Under the pieces are notes generated by a model. The model worked only from the letters and a program-made list of their open reading frames with translations. It was not told where the DNA came from and made no database searches. A stretch of 64,000 nt of DNA, taken from NCBI RefSeq assembly GCF_000497045.1, contig NW_015961959.1, forward strand, positions 930,001 through 994,000. Direction: 5' to 3'. This stretch comes from Kalmanozyma brasiliensis GHG001 (Eukaryota; Basidiomycota; Ustilaginomycetes; Ustilaginales). Each line of letters opens with the position of its first letter. The first letter of the stretch is position 1. Shown in pieces: positions 10,091 through 19,221 of this stretch. A program made the position numbers and the translations under genes.

Positions 10091-10097
10091 TATATAG
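10091..10097 (+). promoter_or_regulatory. TATA box of tandem-family member 1
   Basis: TATATAG lies 98 bases before the ATG at 10195, in the same position range as the other TATA-like elements of this window. Confidence 0.55.
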
Positions 10098-10194
10098 ACC
10101 GTGTTTGGCTTCGCTTTCGCCTCTCCTTCATTTCCATCATCGACTCACACCGCAAGCTTTTCGCGACCCTCATCCAACAATCGCCAAGCACATA

Positions 10195-10757
10195 ATGGCT
10201 CCACCTCTACCTGACGTTCGCTTTCAGGAGCTCTGGAAGATTAAGCTCGACCCTGAGACTGACGAAAAGCGCAAGAGGCTCCTGGCTTACGAGGATCCGC
10301 ACGACTTTTTTATCGACCTTCTCGCAATGCTCGCCGAAATCAGCGTCGCTGCGGATCCTGTTGCCGTCAGGAGCGCGGACTCTGCTCATGTCAAAGAGCT
10401 TGTCGGTATGCTCACCTCGATCTTCAGCAACAAACCTCCTTCAGCCGCTTGCACCGATCCTGGCCCCTACTCCAGCGCTGCTGGCTTCGCACGCATGATG
10501 AGGGGCGCGACTGAGAGTGTTGACCCCAGGCGTAGGGGTTTTCTTGCGAACATGATCCATAGTTTTGCTCCTCCAGGTCTATCCTTTGAAGGTTGGTTTC
10601 CGTACGATGGCGCTAGACTCGACAATCTTGCTCGTGATCGTTGCATACTGACAGGTCTGATCTGATATGTCGTTCTTCAACAGATGAGGAGCGCATTGTC
10701 AGACTCTTCCAGACTTGGGATTCTAACAAGTCTCTCAACGCGATCTACGAGTTTTGA
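10195..10757 (+). CDS. Tandem-family protein 1 (unrecognised family)
   Basis: Exons 10195..10591 and 10684..10757, 156 residues. There is no signal peptide and no membrane helix, so it is likely cytosolic or nuclear and mostly helical. The family pattern is visible in order: R-F-x-E-L-W-x-I-K near residue 10, H-D-F-F-I-D-L-L-x-x-L-A-E-I-S near residue 40, H-V-x-E-L-V-x-x-L-T-S-I-F, then N-K-P-P-S-A-x-C-x-D-P-G-P near residue 80, and after the intron D-E-E-R-I-V-x-L-F-x-x-W. The intron (GTTGGT...CAG, 92 bp) splits a codon after the first base, as in members 2 and 3; unspliced, the frame would end at 10665 and lose the conserved tail. The function is unknown to me. It is the first of four same-strand copies. 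Confidence 0.72.
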
Positions 10758-11207
10758 ATGGGCCTGCGAGGAACAGGCGACAGATCGGTGGCTTCCTCTC
10801 GATCTATCGATCCTCCGCAATCTTTCCGGCCAATCCTCATTCGCTTTGATACTAGCACTCGAACCAATCTTGTCGGCACTGGCGTAGGCGCGCATTGTAA
10901 CGTCCGTCTGCCTTTGCCTAGTGGGCTTGTGCATGCATCTGTTCTATTGTCACTCTTCCGTTGCAATGTCACGTGTGCATTTCCTTCTTATAGTTCAAAA
11001 GGTCGTGCTCGTCGGTGCTTACATCCCGGATGTCTGGCAACGCACCGGCCTCCCTGCATGGTTTACCGGCGCTTCCCACACGCCTGTCACTGTGCTGCCA
11101 CTAGACATGGATCGTGTCTCGTTCCTCCTTTCATCTCTCGACACCATCCACTCACTTCACAACTCTATTTTGCATCCCTGCACAGTAGTGACGAACCAAC
11201 TATCAGC
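10758..11207. other. Spacer between tandem members 1 and 2
   Basis: 450 bases holding the second copy of the repeated upstream element (10941-11010) and a CTTATAGTT sequence near 10987. No coding sequence is supported. Confidence 0.5.
10941..11010 (+). repeat. Upstream element of the tandem family, copy 2
   Basis: TTCTATTGTCACTCTTCCG followed by TTGCAATGTCAC matches copy 1 closely, and so does the following stretch up to GTCGTGCTC / ACCGTGCTC. It lies about 265 bases before the ATG of member 2. Confidence 0.6.
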
Positions 11208-11743
11208 ATGGCATCTGCGCTTCTCGACAAACGATTTCATGCGCTCTGGGAGATCAAGCATGATCACGACATCGACACAAAGCTTCAGAAGATCCTATCA
11301 GACGAAGAGCAGCACGACTTCTACATCGAGCTCTTCCGAGTCGTCGCAGAAATCAGCATGGACGCAACTCCGGACGCAATCAGCGCTTCCGATGTCGAGC
11401 ATGTCAGAGAGCTCATCCACACGCTCACCGTAGTATACACCAACAAGCCTCCTTCGGCCCCCTGCGCCGACCCCGGTCCAGTTTTGAGCCGTCGTGCTGT
11501 CACTCCCTCCGACAATGAGATCAGAACTGAGACCGCGGAGAGGGGCTTTTCTGCCATCGTCGTGTATAGCCTCGCTCCTCAAGGTCTGCCAAAGGAAGGT
11601 AAGCGTTCACGCAGTGGCACTTTCGTCCGAACCTCGATCGCATGCTGACCTTTTGAGTCTGATGTTTGTCGGCGTCAGACAAAGAGCGCATCGTCGAGCT
11701 CTTCGAGAAATGGATCCCTGACGAAGATCCGAAGTCGAAATGA
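11208..11743 (+). CDS. Tandem-family protein 2 (unrecognised family)
   Basis: Exons 11208..11598 and 11679..11743, 151 residues. The donor is GTAAGC and the acceptor CAG; the 80-bp intron has the same phase and place as in member 1. It is the closest relative of member 1: R-F-x-x-L-W-E-I-K, H-D-F-Y-I-E-L-F, V-A-E-I-S, P-D-A-I, H-V-R-E-L-I, then NKPPSAPCADPGP, and the tail D-K-E-R-I-V-E-L-F-E-K-W. The region after DPGP (about residues 93-110) differs completely from member 1, so it is a fast-changing loop between two conserved halves. No signal peptide and no known domain is visible. The short acidic-basic C-terminus (PDEDPKSK) is not shared. Confidence 0.75.
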
Positions 11744-12196
11744 TTGAACGCTGTCCAGCACGCGATGGGTCAACGACTTTCCCCAAAGATGTCCGTCCAA
11801 ATCATCACCGTTCGCTCGAGTACGACTGCAAATCACATCGTCTTTTAGCTTTTCGTTCCCTGTGTCCTCTGTGAGGAATAAGGTTTGTGTCTGCATATCC
11901 ATTGTCCTACTTCATTTCGCTTGCGCTGCCGTGCTTGCGCTTTGTTTTCCGTACTGCAAAGACCTGTGATCGTTCGGCCCTGCGCAGTTGTCGTCCCGGT
12001 GGCTACGTACACGACGCTCTGCAAAGCTGAGCCAGGCTCACGTCGGCCGCCGGGCTCGTCGTACTTATAGCTCCTGGACCGCTTTGTGCTTTCTCCTCCT
12101 CAATGGCAGCGCCAATTGACTTCGCCTGGTCCATCCCCCCGCTCCTGCCATCAGCCACCTTTCCAGACGTCGCTGTTCCGAGCTCTCGTTCGCAGC
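11744..12196. other. Spacer between tandem members 2 and 3
   Basis: It holds a diverged copy of the upstream element at about 11893-11930 and a TTATAG box at 12065-12070. No coding sequence is supported. Confidence 0.45.
11893..11930 (+). repeat. Upstream element of the tandem family, copy 3 (diverged)
   Basis: CATTGTCCTACTTCATTTC shares the ATTGTC core with copies 1 and 2 and is almost identical to copy 4. It lies about 300 bases before the ATG of member 3. Confidence 0.45.
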
Positions 12197-12764
12197 ATGG
12201 ATTCGATGCCATTTCAGCGTCGCTTCCAGGAGTTCTGGCTCGCTGATCTCGGACCCGAGACTCGCCAGAAGCGCACCATCGTTCTAGCCTTCGAAGAGTC
12301 GCACGATCTCTATGTGAACTGCCTCAAGTTGCTGGCTCAGACCAGCTGTGTCGACTTTCCAGACGGCATGACGGAGACCGATGTCGCTCAACTCGAAGAT
12401 CTCGTCAACCTGCTTGCTTCCATCTTCGATGATAGCGGCTCGCTGACGCCTTGCACCAATCTTGGGCCCTACGTCGGCGAGGCTTGTGCAGCCCGTCTGA
12501 GGTACGACGTGGCAGAACGTGTTCGCGAAGAGCTCAAGGGCCAGAACTTTTGCCTCATCATCGTTCGGACGATTGCTCCCGCGGGTCTGACGGCGCAAGG
12601 TGAGTCTCTAGGCTACGAGGTGGCGATATATTGGTCAGGAATCCGAGTGCTCACTTCTTCAAGGACTGATTTCCATGCGATTAGACGAAGGGCGCCTGAT
12701 CGACCTCCTCGAGAGCTGGCAACTTCATGACAAGTTTCTCGCCATATTTGGACCGGAGCTTTGA
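12197..12764 (+). CDS. Tandem-family protein 3 (diverged member)
   Basis: Exons 12197..12599 and 12685..12764, 160 residues; donor GTGAGT, acceptor TAG, 85-bp intron at the family's conserved place. Shared features are R-R-F-Q-E-F-W near residue 10, the H-D-L-Y-V block, L-L-A-Q-T-S, P-D-G-M, and C-T-N-L-G-P where members 1 and 2 have C-x-D-P-G-P. It continues with I-A-P-A-G-L-T before the intron and D-E-G-R-L-I-D-L-L-E-S-W after it. The NKPPSA segment is replaced by DDSGSLT. The tail is longer, ending in IFGPEL. No signal peptide or known domain is seen. It is more diverged than members 1 and 2, which suggests an older duplication. Confidence 0.72.
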
Positions 12765-13259
12765 AACGGCCTGCTGCGCCAATAGACAACGCCACGCCTC
12801 GTGCAAGGACGCTCATCCGCTGGTCTGGTAAGGCTGTGCACCACGTTTGTAGATGTGTCGTCTCGCTTTGTACCATCTCAATGATTCTTTCTCCTGTTGT
12901 TACTCGCTTGGTGCAGTCTGCGCAGCCGTTCCCTCTATTGTCCCACTTCATTTCATTTGAGATGGCGCAGATGTGCAGGTCGAGCGCGGTCAAGGATGCC
13001 TTGCGCTACATCCGCAACTGATCTGCGCAGCATTTGTCCCATCGCCCCGCTCGAAGCCTTGTGCAAGGCTGAAAGGCTGCGCACGAGCTTTGCTGGTCGA
13101 TCCAGCTCGACTCAGCCAGGATGATGTCCGCCATTCTTAAAGACACCTCAGCGTCCGCCTCTCTTCTCCTCGACCTGTCCATCTGCTCACTTTGCGATCC
13201 CTCGTACGTCAAACTTCGACATTTCTTCTCCTTCTCTGCGCTCGTCCTCAGCGTCTATC
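12765..13259. other. Spacer between tandem members 3 and 4
   Basis: It holds copy 4 of the upstream element at 12931-12960. No coding sequence is supported. Confidence 0.45.
12931..12960 (+). repeat. Upstream element of the tandem family, copy 4 (diverged)
   Basis: CTCTATTGTCCCACTTCATT followed by TCATTTGA shares most bases with copy 3 and the CTATTGTC core with copies 1 and 2. It lies about 325 bases before the ATG of member 4. Confidence 0.45.
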
Positions 13260-13529
13260 ATGTTCGAACTCGACCCGAACGAGCCGGCCGATCGCCGTGT
13301 CAGCGAGCTGCTGCTGATCCGGCTCGACCAGGCGACCGACGACAAGCTCGAGATCATCAAGGAGAGCCCCGAGCGGTACTGGTACTTCCTCAGACGCCTT
13401 CGACTGATCGCCGAGCTCAGCCTGGTCCACACGCCCGAAGCCGTGACTACGCACGACATCGATCGCATGGTGGGGCTGATCAACGAGATCTACTTGCACG
13501 GTCTCTACAGCAACTGCACCGGTTGGTGA
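13260..13529 (+). CDS. Tandem-family protein 4, truncated copy
   Basis: An 89-residue frame from the ATG at 13260 that matches only the first half of the family: R-R-V-S-E-L-L-L-I-R-L-D, D-D-K-L-E-I-I, L-R-L-I-A-E-L-S, T-P-E-A-V and the H-D-I-D-R-M-V-x-L-I-N block. It stops (NCTGW, TGA) at about the place where the others have C-x-D-P-G-P. I could not find a second exon with the D-E-x-R-I-V-x-L-F-x-x-W tail in the following 400 bases. Another frame beyond the stop reads YKSLFPLIALSPGTC, loosely like the segment before the intron in the siblings, so a frameshift is possible. It is either a shortened gene or a decaying pseudogene. Confidence 0.5.
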   Translation: MFELDPNEPADRRVSELLLIRLDQATDDKLEIIKESPERYWYFLRRLRLIAELSLVHTPEAVTTHDIDRMVGLINEIYLHGLYSNCTGW

Positions 13530-13950
13530 GGTCACAGCTGTACGACTGCGGGCGCTACAAGTCGCTCTTTCCGTTGATCGCTCTGTCCCCCGGGACGTGT
13601 CTCTGCTTGCCAAGATCTCCCTCGCCGACTTCTCGGCCCATCGCCATCCTGACGCCAATAGTGCGCTAAGCCCTTGGGCCTATCGCAGCCTCGAACCAGG
13701 TCGCGCATCTTGCTTCTTCATGCCATCTTCAATCCGTTCGTCAAGACATCCTCTGTCAATGTACCACGCTTTACACCCTCACACGCCTTTGAATTCTGCG
13801 CTTTGTCTCTGTGTGAGTCGATCTGGTTCGCCACTTTTTACAGTTTGACTTTGTGAACGACACGTGGGATAGAAACACAGTGATGAACGATTACACAATC
13901 TGCCATCCTCGCCAAGCTGGATCCAAAATGAAGCAACCTCCTCCGCGCAA
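13530..13950. other. 3' flank of the tandem family
   Basis: About 420 bases between truncated member 4 and the end of the convergent mannosyltransferase gene. They may contain remnants of member 4's second half. Nothing else is recognised. Confidence 0.4.
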
Positions 13951-15239
13951 TCAGATGTCCAACTTCATGAAGGCCTTTCTTGCATCGCTCGAGTTTCTGC
14001 CCTTGACCTCGAGGTAGTTGTACAGACACGACTGACGGTTGTCGTCGAAGGCGAAAGACGACTCGTGTGCGCAGTAGCATCTCGACCTGCCCGTATGTGG
14101 CGAGACGGCGTTGGCGGCGGGCGTCTTGGGACAATGCATGACCGGCGGATGGAGATATCCGATGTTGTCGAAGTAATGCACTTCGTTCTTGTCGAGCAGG
14201 AGCGAGGCGGCGATCGAGTGAACAGGCGCATCTCCCCATCGCTCGTAGAAGAAGCCGCCCATCTTGTCGAGGTGGTCAAAGAAAGAGAGGTACGCCGGGG
14301 AGCGGTAGAAGTCCATATCCGCGATTTCAAAGTTGGACCAAAAGTGGCACTGCCGGAACCCAGATTGAAGCGGTACGAAGGGAGATAACAAGCTTGTCAG
14401 TATCCAGCGAGATGGATGTTGAATGGTGGAGTGGGGGAACGTACCTTGTTGTATCCGCGCCCGTTGTTTTCGGTGACGAAGCCAAACATGTTGTTGGGCG
14501 CAAGAAGCTCCTGGTTCTGCTCGTACCACTGCCTGACCCAGATCCACAGCGTCCTGACCGTCCCCGGGATGTCGTGCATCGCCAGCACGAACCCATACTT
14601 CTTGTTGTTCTGCTCCATGTACCGGAAAGGATCGTCATCCGTCAGATCGCAAAAGAACTTGACCCCTGGTTCGATCCTCCAGTAGTACCTGTACTTGAGC
14701 ACGAGCGGATGGCGGAAGAAGAAGCCGGACTGGAATCGACACATCTGGCGGTAGGATTGCGAGCCTCCATATGGCATGCCGCTCTTTTTGGCCCGATCCC
14801 ACGACTTTTGCGCCTTGACAAGGTCAATGTGCGGTGGAATGTCCCACATTTCTGGCGGCACAAGACCAAATTCGACGCTCGACGAGACGGCGCGCTCGAC
14901 GCGCAGCTTGAAGTTGGCCGAAAAGGGTTTCTCGTTGAGAAAGACGTAAGGGTAGCGGTGATGCGGTCGGTCGTTGAAGGTCGTCTCGAGGAGTTGAAGA
15001 CTTTGAAGGATCTCGTTGATCTCGCCTTCGCGGCAGAGGATGACAAAGGTTGCGTTCGCCTTGGGCGTGTTGGCGTGTGGAAGCGCGAGATCGTGATGGT
15101 TCGACGAGGTCGAGTATAAGCTCGAGCGTATTGTGTCCACTTGAGTGTTGTAGGCGCTTAATGAGTAGCTGAAGAGGTAGTGCAACGAGAGGAGGGCGAC
15201 CAGCGCAAGCGCTACGTAGCGCAGCCGCAGGTTGATCAT
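13951..15239 (-). CDS. Alpha-1,2-mannosyltransferase, GT15 (KRE2/MNT1 family)
   Basis: Two exons, 14445..15239 and 13951..14349, 397 residues; intron of 95 bp (GTACGT...CAG). The enzyme adds alpha-1,2-mannose to O- or N-linked glycans in the Golgi. It is a type II membrane protein: a short N-terminus, then an uncleaved signal anchor (VALALVALLSLHYLFSYSL), a stem, and the catalytic domain from about residue 65. GT15 hallmarks are ATFVILCREGE, YPYVFLNEKPFS, the core RYYWRIEPGVKFFCD, N-K-K-Y-G-F, and after the intron CHFWSNFEIADMDFYRS, the F-D-H-L-D-K-x-G-G-F-F-Y-E-R-W-G-D-A-P-V block and the H-Y-F-D-N-I-G-Y segment. The longer open frame to 15296 begins with TTG; the ATG at 15239 fits a Golgi anchor. 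Which yeast paralog (KRE2, KTR1-7) it matches best is open. Confidence 0.94.
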
Positions 15240-15834
15240 CGTGTGGTAGATGTGTTGGCGAGCATGGAAGACGCGGTCGATAGTCAGGAGATCCAAGGGC
15301 TGGATATGCTGTGCGAAGAGGAACGTGGCGGTGGTAGTGATGGTGGTCGCCCGCGCTCACTACTGGTCCGTCTTGAAGAAGGTCGGCATCATTCCTTGCA
15401 TCTTGCGAAGGGTTCTTCCAGCTTGACAAGAACACGATTGCCCCCACGGTTGAGCCACGAGGCGCGTTTGAACAATGGGCTCGCTTCCCTTTTGCTGCAG
15501 GGTTCGCCGTCTGCATGAAACAAACCAGCCTGTCAACTGCCTTTGGTCGCCTTGCTGCCCTGCTCGCTTCCTGCGCTGCGCCATTTTCAAATTGAAGCTC
15601 AAACAAGCACACCAACGCACTGCCTTGAGGTTGTCATGAAACGACCGACCCTCTTGAGTCCTCGCGTGGCGAAGACCTCCCAAACGCCGAGTCAAAGATC
15701 TAACTGCATCGCTCGTCTACGTTGACCGGCACCTCTTTTGTCGTTGGCGCAGAGACGGCACCCTCCTGCAAACGTGCCGAACAGGCGATGCCGGGAATAG
15801 TGGATTGTCCCTTCAGCCCGACAGTCACCTCAAA

Positions 15835-15880
15835 AGCTCTAACAAATGTAAAATTTGATAAAAAGAGTTTTGTTAGAGCT
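15835..15880. repeat. 12-bp perfect inverted repeat with 22-bp AT-rich spacer
   Basis: AGCTCTAACAAA (15835-15846) and its exact reverse complement TTTGTTAGAGCT (15869-15880) flank an A/T-rich spacer, about 280 bases upstream of the SDR start. It could be a regulator site, a cruciform, or the footprint of a small inverted-repeat element; no target-site duplication is visible. Confidence 0.5.
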
Positions 15881-16084
15881 GTTTCGCAACCTTCACGGCC
15901 GAAAAATGTCCTTTGGGCGCCGGGTATGAAGGCTTCCGGCCCGGCTGGGGTGAAGCGCCTTCCCCAGATTCTGTGTATGAGCTGCGGGCACAGACACTTT
16001 CGGCCTGACCGGCTTCCTCGCGCCCGCACGAAACAAGGCAAGAAGTTTAGACACATCCGAGCCTGCCTCCTGCATCCGACCATA

Positions 16085-16092
16085 CTTATAGT
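16085..16092 (+). promoter_or_regulatory. TATA-like element of SDR gene
   Basis: CTTATAGT lies about 75 bases before the ATG at 16162. Confidence 0.4.
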
Positions 16093-16161
16093 GAAGCAGT
16101 CTCTGCCACGTCTCTAGCTCACACCACCTTCTCTCGAACAACACACTCTCACACAAGCACC

Positions 16162-17127
16162 ATGTCGCAACGAGTCTCTCAGATCGCCGGCCACCTTTCG
16201 GGTCGTGAGTGTCCATCCGCTTCATAGTGGCTCATCGAAAGCATCACATCGCTAACCGTCTACTCCTTTGCTCTTCGCTTCTGCTCTACAGCCGCGCCTC
16301 TCCTCAAGGATCAGGTCGCTATCGTCACCGGTGCTGGTCAGGGTATCGGTGAAGCCACCGCCAAGCTCTTTGCCAGCCACGGTGCTCACGTCGTCGTCTC
16401 GGACCTTGACGCCAAAAAGGCCCAGGATGTCGCCTCTCAGATCACCAAGGCCGGCGGTTCGGCCATTCCTCTTGCCGGCAACGTGATGGACAAGGACTTT
16501 GGCGAGCGGGTCGTCAAGGCTGCCGTCGACAAGTGGGGCAAGCTCAACATCATTGTCAACAACGCCGGCTTCACTGCGGACAAGATGGCACACACCACCG
16601 ACGACGACACGTTCCAGCTGATGCTCGAGTGCCACATCACCGCGCCCTTCCGCATCATCCGTGCTGCTGCGCCCTACTTCCGCATCAAGGACGAGAGCAA
16701 GCGCGAGAACATGGCCATCGTCAATGTCTCGTCCACCTCGGGCACCCACGGCAACGTCGGCCAGGTCAACTACTCGGCTGCCAAGTCCGGCGTGTTGGGT
16801 CTCACCAAGACCATGTGCAAGGAGTGGGGTCCCTTCGGCGTCCGTGTCAACTGCGTCGCTTTCGGCTGGATCAACACGCGTCTCACCCAGGCGAAGGAGG
16901 CCGGCGCCTCCATCGAGATCGGCGGCAAGAAGATCGCCCTTGGTATCCCAGGCCGTCCCGCCGCTGGCGACTCCAAGTCGTCGTCGGTGACTGCGGTGGC
17001 TGATATTCCTCTGCGCAGGCCAGGTGACGCCGAGGAGGCCGCTGCTTCGATTCTGTTCCTCGCCAGCCCCCTCGCTTCGTACGTCTCGGGTCAGATCCTC
17101 GAGGTTACTGGTGGCCGAGGTATCTGA
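16162..17127 (+). CDS. SDR family oxidoreductase, 3-oxoacyl-ACP reductase (FabG)-like
   Basis: Exons 16162..16204 and 16292..17127, 292 residues; donor GTGAGT, acceptor CAG. The first exon encodes only 14 residues (MSQRVSQIAGHLSG), so a start inside exon 2 would lose the cofactor motif. The SDR motifs are complete: TGAGQGIG at residues 27-34, an acidic cofactor-selecting position in VVSDLD, NNAG, the catalytic Ser in NVSSTSG, and Y175 with K179. The C-terminus ends in VTGGRGI. FabG-like SDRs reduce 3-oxoacyl thioesters or related ketones; the Asp after the second strand suggests NAD(H) rather than NADP(H), which is inference. No organelle signal is obvious. The strong C/G-ending codon bias and the TATA element suggest high expression. 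Confidence 0.88.
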
Positions 17128-17437
17128 ACGCTTTTGCACAGATTGTAATCCATCTCTACTTTTGTCTCCCAACGTGGATCACTTTGAACCTGTGTTTTGC
17201 CTCGAGTGAGACAAGCATGCCGTCGATGACCGTGTGTGAGGCATGCTTAGTACGAGCCAGGCAGGGTCTGAGCATCGATAGCATTCCACATAGCACGACT
17301 CTAACATGATGCCATTTTTCTCGCAGAGTGGAGAAACTGAGTCCAAAATTTTTGGAAACGCACAAAGCTCGCCCCTTGCAGCTGATCCAGACGGCCTTTC
17401 TCGCGACCATCATCTATCATCGGCATCCTCTCGCACC
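17128..17437. other. Intergenic region upstream of MetAP1
   Basis: About 310 bases. An in-frame ATG at 17306 could extend MetAP1 by 44 residues, but the added sequence has no zinc-finger cysteines and looks like leader. Confidence 0.4.
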
Positions 17438-18902
17438 ATGTCGCCGACGGCTACCACCAGCAGCGACGATGCAGCTGCTACCAGCTCATTCACTTTCGAT
17501 CCGTTCGCCGCCGTTCGCAGCTTCAAGTATTCCGGGTCCGTCCAGGCCGTCTACCCGTTGAGTCCCAAGCCCAAGATCCCGCCGTCGATTCGAAGGCCCA
17601 ACTACGCCAGGGAAGGGGTGAGAATGTGGTTGCTCTTCTGGTGGCAGGTCAGAATTCCGCTTTTGACCGTCTCCCTGCCCCTTGTGCTGATGCGGAATGC
17701 TGACCTTTCCACTCTGATTGCGCTGCTGCTGCTCGGCCTGGCGATCGATTCGACGAAACAGTTTCTCGAGTCAAGAAACATCAAGGTCAACAACAAAAAT
17801 GACCAGGAAGGCGTCAGGAAGGCTGCAACAGTGCGTATGCCGCGTTCTTTGTTGTGGAAGTTTGTGCGAGAGGGAAGATGCTGACAGCGATTGCTTATCT
17901 TTGCTTGCGCAATAGCTGGCTCGCGAGGTGCTCGAGATCGCGGCTTCACATGCCAAGCCCGGCGTGACCACAGACGAGATCGACAAGGTCGTCTTCGCGG
18001 AAGCTATCAAGCGAGACTGCTACCCAAGTCCACTTGGCTACCACGGGTACCCAAAGAGTGTCTGCACGTAAGTCTCGGCATCGCTCTGCCTCCGTGATCC
18101 ATCGACCGATTAGACTGACTCTTTCCTGACGACCCCCTCACACAGCTCCATCAACGAAGTCATTTGCCACGGCATCCCCGATCAACGACCATTGAAGGAT
18201 GGCGACATCCTCAACATCGACGTCACTCTCTTCCACAAGGGCTACCACGGCGACCTGAACGCGACCTTCCCTGTCGGTGCAAAGGCCGAAGCCGACGCGG
18301 AATCGATGAAGCTCATCCGCGTAGCGCGCGAATGCCTCGACGCCGCCATCAACATCTGCGGCCCTGGCATACCGTATGGCGAGATTGGTCGCGTCATTCA
18401 ACCCCTGGCCGAGTCGCAAGGCTGTGCCGTCGTCAAGAACTACACGGGTCACGGCATCTCCAACTGCTTCCACGCCGCGCCTACCGTCTACCACCATGCC
18501 ACCAAGAAGAGCTTCGGTATCATGAAGCCAGGACACATCTTCACCATCGAGCCCATGCTCAACCTGGGTTCAGAATGGAGGGATCTCTCGTGGCCGGATG
18601 ACTGGACCGTTGCGACGGTGGATGGCGCGCGATCGGCCGCGGCAGAGGAGACGCTGCTGATTACAGAGACCGGTGTCGAGATCCTGACTGCCAAGGGCGG
18701 CCCTCGTCACATCGATACGACGGAGCGACGCAAGGAGCTGGAAGAGCAAATCAGGACGAGGGAGGAGAGGAAGAAGAGGAGAAAGCTGGACAATGGCGGC
18801 ACCAGCACGCCTGCCTCGGGGGCTGCGACGCCGACACCGGCTCCGGAAGAGGCCAACGCTACCACCAAGAGCGATGCTGGGCCTGCCGTGTCGGACAAGT
18901 AA
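17438..18902 (+). CDS. MAP1: Methionine aminopeptidase, type 1
   Basis: Four exons: 17438..17617, 17762..17830, 17916..18067 and 18146..18902, 385 residues. The enzyme removes the initiator Met from nascent proteins on the ribosome. The N-terminal part [16 protein letters not shown] is typical of MetAP1. The catalytic domain follows: [36 protein letters not shown], the two metal-binding Asp in [23 protein letters not shown] with the metal His, F-T-I-E-P-M, and the last metal Glu in AAAEETLL, where most family members have FEHTLL. The Cys-rich zinc-finger region usual in cytosolic MetAP1 is not in this model. The C-terminus carries an extra charged helix and Pro/Thr/Ala tail of about 65 residues. 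Confidence 0.93.
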
Positions 18903-19221
18903 GCGCTTGGCATTGCGGTTCGGCTGAACTCTTCGAAGGCTTGTCATCTTTCATCTGTACTTCTATCTTCATTGAACATCGCTTTCGATGCAATTCATTG
19001 CCGTGACTGTTGAGAAAGTGTGTATCGCGCAGGGCTTTCTACCGGCTCGCTGGACAAGCTTGCCGCTTCTACCGGGTCGGGAACGGGAAATTGTTCGGCT
19101 TCCTCGAAAAAGAGCTCAAATTTCGCACTCGGCTGCGCACGGTCGGTACGTCGATCTGCATCCGAGTGGATCTTCTTCCCTCCTATCCTTCATCAACATC
19201 ATTTCGAGGCCACGACGTACG
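18903..19221. other. Intergenic region upstream of the ABHD11-like gene
   Basis: About 320 bases. The downstream frame is open back to an ATG at 18988, but the extra 78 codons look like leader and would hide the mitochondrial presequence. Confidence 0.4.

Larger units (their letters stand above)
9725..10194. other. Promoter region of tandem-family member 1
   Basis: It contains the first copy of the repeated upstream element (about 9940-10010) and a TATATAG box at 10091. No coding sequence is supported. Confidence 0.5.
15240..16161. other. Divergent intergenic region between mannosyltransferase and SDR genes
   Basis: About 920 bases with no supported gene. It contains the inverted repeat at 15835-15880 and the SDR TATA element at 16085. 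Confidence 0.45.

Noticed and set aside
10195..10665. Single-exon reading of tandem-family member 1
   Set aside because: After the donor site it loses similarity to its siblings; splicing to 10684 restores the conserved tail.
16252..17172. 306-codon frame antisense to the FabG-like SDR gene
   Set aside because: Same codon-bias artefact; the sense frame has full SDR motifs.
18988..19221. N-terminal extension of the ABHD11-like protein from an earlier ATG
   Set aside because: The extension lacks conserved features and would mask a good mitochondrial presequence beginning at 19222.
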